DNA of 11,785 bases from Glomus cerebriforme. Lineage: Eukaryota; Glomeromycota; Glomeromycetes; Glomerales; Glomeraceae. Location: positions 81,851 to 93,635 of the forward strand of contig QKYT01000260.1 of assembly GCA_003550305.1 (NCBI GenBank), read 5' to 3'. This document shows, piece after piece, positions 7,741 to 11,785 of the stretch (the first letter of the stretch is position 1; each line of letters begins with the position of its first letter). The translations under genes and the position numbers were made by a program. The notes under the pieces are model-generated. The model made no database searches. It worked only from the letters and a program-made list of their open reading frames with translations, and had not been told where the DNA came from.

Positions 7741-7962
7741 CCGCAGATAGGAGATATTCGACTATCTAACCGGTCTTTCCTTGCCTGATACGAAGAAGAC
7801 TTCTATATTCAGTATAAGGAAGAGAAGAGGAAGTTTAAAGGAATTTAAAAAGAAATTAAACCAGCTCAGATAGGAGATACCTGGCTGGACCTTCCTTGCC
7901 TGATACGAGGAAGACTCTATATACAGTATAAGGAAAGATAAAAGAAAGGAGTTTAAAGGAGT
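7731..7962. repeat. Imperfect tandem duplication, unit about 110 bp
   Basis: Unit 1 (about 7731-7842) and unit 2 (about 7855-7962) share CAGATAGGAGATA, CTTCC or TTTCC followed by TTGCCTGATACGA, GAAGAC, CAGTATAAGGAA and GTTTAAAGGA in the same order, with spacing that drifts by several bases. Within both, TTCCTT and AAGGAA can pair. GC content is higher than in the flanks. The region lies 5' of the minus-strand coding-like frame at 7740-7488 and could be its promoter or leader. Confidence 0.8.
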
Positions 7963-7965
7963 AGT

Positions 7966-8674
7966 TTGTTTTTAAGAGGTTATAGAGAAAAAAATGAAAT
8001 TATAGAGAGAAAAGAGTTTAGAGGGAGAATTCATTGAATCTAAAAAATTTTTTTTAGGTATTTATAAATTTTTTTTTTACCTTTGTAAAATTTACAAAAG
8101 ATGTGTCATTATGTATTTTTATTATTGATTATGCAGTGTACTACTTAATTTATCATTTTTATTACCAAATTTATAATCATGAGCTAATGAGCTAGCCAAG
8201 TGTATTATATAATTATGTAATATTAGAAGATACCGGATTTTAATTGTGTGATCATGTCACGCAAAATATCAGAACCAGTCATAATGAAATTTTATTAAGG
8301 ATATTTTATAAAAATTAATCATATGAATCTATTACAGAAAATGCTGAATGTACTACCATTGATCACGTGTGCGACTGAGAGATAATAATCTAACTCTAAT
8401 AAATACACCCATTTTTTTTATAACCCATCATTTAAATATTGGTGGTTATTTATTTTCTTTATTAATCGTTTTAAAAAACTATGACTGATAAAAAAAAATT
8501 ATTATTATTATTATTTTACCAGTTACCAAAATCTTTCTACAAAAATCTAAAATCCTGTTTGATAATAAAGGAGAATTAGCTCAAACTGAAAATCATTTAT
8601 TTTTTTCTTTAATTATGAATAAGATATGTTTAATGATATGATTAAAATTGATGCAAATATTTTAACTTTTTCAG
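7966..8674. other. AT-rich spacer before the Kelch pseudogene
   Basis: The spacer begins purine-rich (7966-8040) and then becomes A/T-rich. It contains the short hairpin at 8082-8098 and a trinucleotide ATT run near 8500-8516. Earlier exons of the Kelch gene would be expected here, but none is recognisable. Confidence 0.45.
8082..8098. repeat. Near-palindrome TTTGTAAA-A-TTTACAAA
   Basis: The 8-bp arms are identical to the hairpin arms at 6706-6732, with a single-base centre. Together the two sites bracket the dispersed repeat, the frameshifted frame and the tandem duplication. Confidence 0.55.
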
Positions 8675-9400
8675 TTCAATGCAAAATGGTCCAAGTCTTC
8701 AGTATGCTTATATTGCCATTTTATTACTAAATGGTATTATTGTATATATTGGAGGTTATGTGACTCCATAGTAAATATAAATAAGGTTTATCTATATAAT
8801 ACAAAACTTGATAGTTGATCGATGATGGCAAGTAAATAATTTACTGTATTATTTTATATCCATGTCTTGATTTTTAAAATTTATTTTAAATTTAACATTA
8901 TTTTATATATTATATATAGGCTGCATATAATATAAATTCAATTGAATCTCTAATCACATTATTTACACAACGTTATATTAGGTATGAATTTTTGACAAAT
9001 ATGAGCTCTTACTCACCAATTTAATGAAATAATAATTATTTATTTATTTATTTTAATGCATGATGGTAAGATTATAGTTTATGATGGATTAACTGATGCA
9101 TTAGGAGAATAATATATGAATGTTACACTGACTTGGCAGTTTTAAATACAAATACATTTCCATTTAAATGGACATTACCACAAGTATCATTTATTGTTAG
9201 TAATATACAGTCGCTTGCATGTCATTCTGCTGACTTCATATGATTGTGGCTTTTAATAACATTATTTAATTGATTTTTTTAAAAAATCCCAATACAAATT
9301 CATTTTTAATTTTATTTTATTTAATTTTTTAGGAAATATTACTTAATCAAATACTCCTTCTATTGAAATAAGCTTTTCAGCATTCTTCTTTTTATGTTAA
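8675..9400 (+). pseudogene. Kelch-repeat (galactose-oxidase-like) pseudogene
   Basis: The fragment opens after an acceptor (TTTTTCAG, ending 8674). Pieces in normal Kelch order are: LLLNGIIVYIGGYVTP (8724-8768), VNINKVYLYNTKLDS (8771-8815), SMMA before a GTAAAT donor at 8832, an exon from 8920 with NINSIES, HDGKIIVYDGLTDALGE (9059-9109), DLAVLNTNTFPFKWTLPQVS (9130-9189), ACHSAD, MIVAF (9240-9254) and NIT from an exon starting 9333. Kelch domains form beta-propellers. In this fungus, as I know the family, such proteins are often extracellular or membrane-anchored. Breaks are a stop and frame slip at 8769, TGA at 8816 where a tryptophan is expected, a frame slip near 8948-8960, a lost acceptor near 9057, TAA at 9110, frame slips near 9112-9130 and 9238, a lost donor at 9256 and TAA at 9344. 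The N-terminal repeats are absent, so it is not functional. Confidence 0.8.
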
Positions 9401-9915
9401 AAATCTTTCAAAATATTTAAAACACTTTTAGTAAAATTGTAGTTCGTGACTGTCACATAACAGTGAGAATTTTCGTTCATTAAGTAGATACTCCAATTGA
9501 ATGGAAAAAAAGTAAATGTGACATGTCGAATATTCCTGTTAAGGTAAGGCATGCAAAGTGTTAAGATTTAACATCCAACAAGACGAGAGGCTGGAATAAT
9601 AAACCCATTGGTTAAGAACAATTGCTATGTACATATCCTGTATATATGCAATGCAGCAGAAGAATTAATTAACGAACAAAAATATGTCAATTCTTTAAAG
9701 CATGATAAGGCAGAATTAAAAATAATTTAGATCTGAGGACATCATTTTACATGAGTTAATATCAAATATGTAGTATTATTATTTTTTTTTTTCGAAGAAC
9801 GGATATTAATGCAAATTTATTAAATTATTTGTAAAAGTTATGATATAATTTTTACTGTATACATATTTTTCTAAAAAAACTGATCTACTGTATTTTTCTG
9901 CTTTTTAATATTTTT
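9401..9915. other. Spacer with one faint coding-like piece
   Basis: Mostly AT-rich. From 9650 to 9730 the plus strand has 26 open codons (including AAEELINEQKYVNSLKHDK) ending at TAG 9728, which look protein-like but have no start and no recognised family. The rest shows nothing. Confidence 0.3.
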
Positions 9916-10526
9916 TTACAGTGTTAGAAAATGTTTCAAATGCTTTGATTCCATTAATAAGCATCTAATTCCATATTGATAAAAATATCCAATTAAACTT
10001 GAGTCATTTTTAGGTCTAAAATGTTTGGCTTTAGGAATATGTGTATTTGATAAATAAATTATTAGGCATATATATTTATTAATTCATTATAAGGTATTAA
10101 TTGACTCTCTTACTTTTTAAAGCATTTTGATCCATTCAGTTGCATTTTCACATTCCTTTTCTGATGTTTCATTAACCCACTCAAATATTTTAATATCAAC
10201 TTCTTTAATATCGATCTTTAATTTCATTTTTTTATCGCTCTTGTATACCAATAAATGGCTTTAGCTTCATCTTTCTTAATACCAGTTCCATTTTAAAAAA
10301 AGGCTGTTTATATTGTGAATTAATATATCCTTGCTTTGCTGATTTTTTTAAACCATTCAAATGCTTTGACATCATCTTTTTCGATACCAGTTCCATTTTC
10401 ATAATATAAACCCTAATTATATTGTGCATTTTTACTTCATCTTTTTCAATATTACATCCCATTTCATAACATATATAACCCAATTTATGTTGATCATTTT
10501 TATTTCCATCATTTACTCCTATTTAT
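9916..10526 (-). pseudogene. Broken Sel1-repeat protein gene
   Basis: Minus-strand pieces in order are: DQHKLGYICYEMGCNIEKDE (around 10497-10438), then after a frame slip KNAQYN, a TAG stop, and GLYYENGTGIEKDDVKAFEW, another slip, SAKQGYINSQY, a slip, NGTGIKKDEAKAIYWYTR, then TGA at about 10226. A further frame (10227-10117) has EWVNETSEKECENATEWIK and stops at TAA. In the same phase a 55-residue open piece (10083-9916) includes PKNDSSLIGYFYQYGI. The Sel1 signature (LGYxYExGxGIEKDxxKAFEW) is clear. In relatives I know, the NDSSLIGYFYQYGI type of segment usually precedes the repeats, so here the parts may be rearranged or come from two genes. The family is shared with the intact gene at 2684-4780. 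It is not functional. Confidence 0.75.
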
Positions 10527-10536
10527 AACTGCCTAA

Positions 10537-10629
10537 TTAGACATATTTAGTGAAAAATTGAATGCTAAAAATTTAGAAGCGTATGTTATATTTGGTATTA
10601 TTACACAAATACGCAATTGGATAAAATGA
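10537..10629 (+). pseudogene. Unassigned open fragment
   Basis: Thirty open plus-strand codons, including SEKLNAKNLEAYVIFGIITQ, lead to TGA 10627-10629. The balanced residues look protein-like. The string AYxxxGIIT...W faintly recalls a segment of Crinkler-like or nuclease-like proteins found in these fungi, but it is too short to assign. There is no ATG and a stop lies just upstream. Confidence 0.25.
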
Positions 10630-10632
10630 TTG

Positions 10633-10878
10633 TTATAGCGTCACATACAAAAATACGTGTATTGTATTTATTACAATTAGTAATTTTAAGTATTGGCGTA
10701 ATATTAAACATATATAGAATAGATAAATGGAAAAATTGATTTGATCAAGACTGCTAAATTGATAACCAACATTAGTTTGACAATAGTATCTTTTGTGAAT
10801 CTGCAGCATGATTGGACTGGTCAAACTTCCATAACGCTCAAGATTTTCATTATCATCATTCCACAGAGTAGTCAACAT
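10633..10878 (-). pseudogene. Unassigned 81-codon open frame
   Basis: It starts at ATG 10876-10878 and ends with a stop at 10633. The first half (TLWNDDNENLERYGSLTSP, then HKRYYCQTNVGYQFSSLDQ) looks protein-like. The second half is I/L/Y-rich, as expected from AT-rich DNA. The plus strand here is also open with a plausible piece (FVNLQHDWTGQT), so the true sense is unclear. It is flanked on both sides by plus-strand fragments. No family is recognised, and it may be a relic or chance. Confidence 0.25.
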
Positions 10879-10918
10879 TGAAGAGTTTTAGGCTATGATA
10901 TCGATGCCAAGAATATAA

Positions 10919-11056
10919 GATTATTGGGAAAATGCAAGTTCCCTTTTTAGAGAATTATCAGTTGAGCACGAAATACAAGGAACAGAATTACTTAATGCAA
11001 TGAATGATATTCATTTGCTCATTGATTTAACTAATACTCATGATTGCATAACCTAG
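10919..11056 (+). pseudogene. Unassigned open fragment
   Basis: Forty-five open codons lead to TAG 11054-11056, with YWENASSLFRELSVEHEIQG and a following segment ending DLTNTHDCIT. Residue use is protein-like and contrasts with the surroundings. A neighbouring frame just upstream reads GYDIDAKNI (10891-10917), suggesting a frame slip near 10915. No family is recognised. It is likely the end of a dead gene. Confidence 0.35.
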
Positions 11057-11339
11057 AAATTATTGCAATATTTTTATTACTAAAAAAATTGGTTTAATAT
11101 TTGATGATTTTAACATTTTACTTGGCGCGTAACATATTTCTTAAATACAATATTTAATATCAAATATGAGTATTATGTTATTATGTGATATAGTGAATTT
11201 CTTTTGATGATAGAAGGAATTTATTTATTCAAATAAAGAAAATAAGTAAAATAAATCGTCCAGTATTCATTTCTGATAGTTTTTTTCGTCTAATAAATAA
11301 ATTATGCTATAGTTGATAGCAATTGTTTTTGATGATTAA
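11057..11339. other. AT-rich spacer before repeat copy B
   Basis: Nothing coding is seen. A 6-bp stem hairpin, TGCTAT-AGTTG-ATAGCA (11305-11321), lies about 19 bp outside the start of repeat copy B, in a position similar to the hairpin outside copy A but with unrelated sequence. Confidence 0.45.
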
Positions 11340-11785
11340 AAAATGACTATAGAATAGTACAAGACTCCTCCATTTATCTGGTCAAAACAATTCATAAAAT
11401 TTAAGAAATTATTTTGTTTATTAATAAAAATATTCTTTAATACATTTAAAAAAATAAAATAAAAAAAAATCTAATATTACTACTATTTCTCTTGTATTAC
11501 TCTACTATTCTTTCTATTTTATTTCTACTATTATTGTTTATTTTTGTTGATTTTGTTCTTATATTTTATTNTTTATATCNTTANTCCTTTTATATTTCTG
11601 CTACCTTATTACATCTTTTATTCCCAACCTTTTTCCACAATTAAGTTATTGGCATCTTTTTTCTAAACCAGTGTACCTTTCTTTATTTGTTTATATGTAT
11701 GTTTTTCTTCAAATTGTTCTTTCGACCTTGCCCCTTCTTTGACTTTGTCTTTTCGGAAATTCTGTTGATTTCTTCTTTATCTGTT
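11340..11785 (-). repeat. Dispersed repeat, copy B (runs off the window)
   Basis: This is the second copy of the sequence at 6742-7212, in the same orientation and cut by the window end, so its full length is unknown. Differences are scattered substitutions and short gaps. For example, copy B has TTAAGTTATTGGCATC where copy A has TTAGGCATC. Three unresolved bases (11571, 11580, 11584) fall inside it. Confidence 0.85.

Noticed and set aside
1..11785. CRISPR arrays, rRNA or tRNA genes
   Set aside because: No spaced identical repeats, cloverleaf or rRNA core sequence was seen. The introns and gene families are eukaryotic.

Overview
This window looks like nuclear DNA of an arbuscular mycorrhizal fungus, most likely Rhizophagus irregularis or a close relative. 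It is extremely AT-rich, its introns are short (79-93 bp) with GT...AG ends, and its recognisable genes belong to families greatly expanded in Glomeromycotina: protein kinases joined to Sel1 repeats, Kelch/galactose-oxidase-like proteins and BTB proteins. Three N bases near the right end mark it as draft assembly. I name the lineage from family style; no search was run.

Layout. 1-480 is AT-rich and empty. 481-2420 is an island visibly richer in G+C. It carries two long minus-strand reading frames of unrecognised origin (2115-1483, then 1486-857). They overlap at ATGA and are broken by three in-frame stops, so they are probably a decayed mobile or accessory element. 2684-4780 (minus) is the one gene that looks intact: five exons that join in frame to give 583 residues, a protein kinase domain followed by five full Sel1 repeats and a truncated sixth. 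Its activation-loop motif reads DFE instead of DFG. A small element of about 385 bp with inverted ends (4870-5254) lies about 90 bp upstream of its start codon.

5800-6300 holds a BTB-like remnant (minus) and two unassigned open fragments. 6742-7740 is a purine/pyrimidine-asymmetric repeat whose end recurs in the same orientation at 11340-11785. Its minus strand holds a frameshifted coding-like frame, preceded by an imperfect tandem duplication of about 110 bp (7731-7962).

8675-9400 (plus) is a Kelch pseudogene whose old exon and intron layout can still be traced. 9916-10526 (minus) is a broken Sel1-repeat gene. 10537-11056 has short open frames on both strands, unassigned.

Overall, the window holds one live kinase-Sel1 gene, probably for signalling, set among remnants of other expanded families and repeats. 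I see no operon-like cooperation between genes. The most notable points are the DFE kinase, the unrecognised GC-richer two-frame element and the two-copy dispersed repeat.
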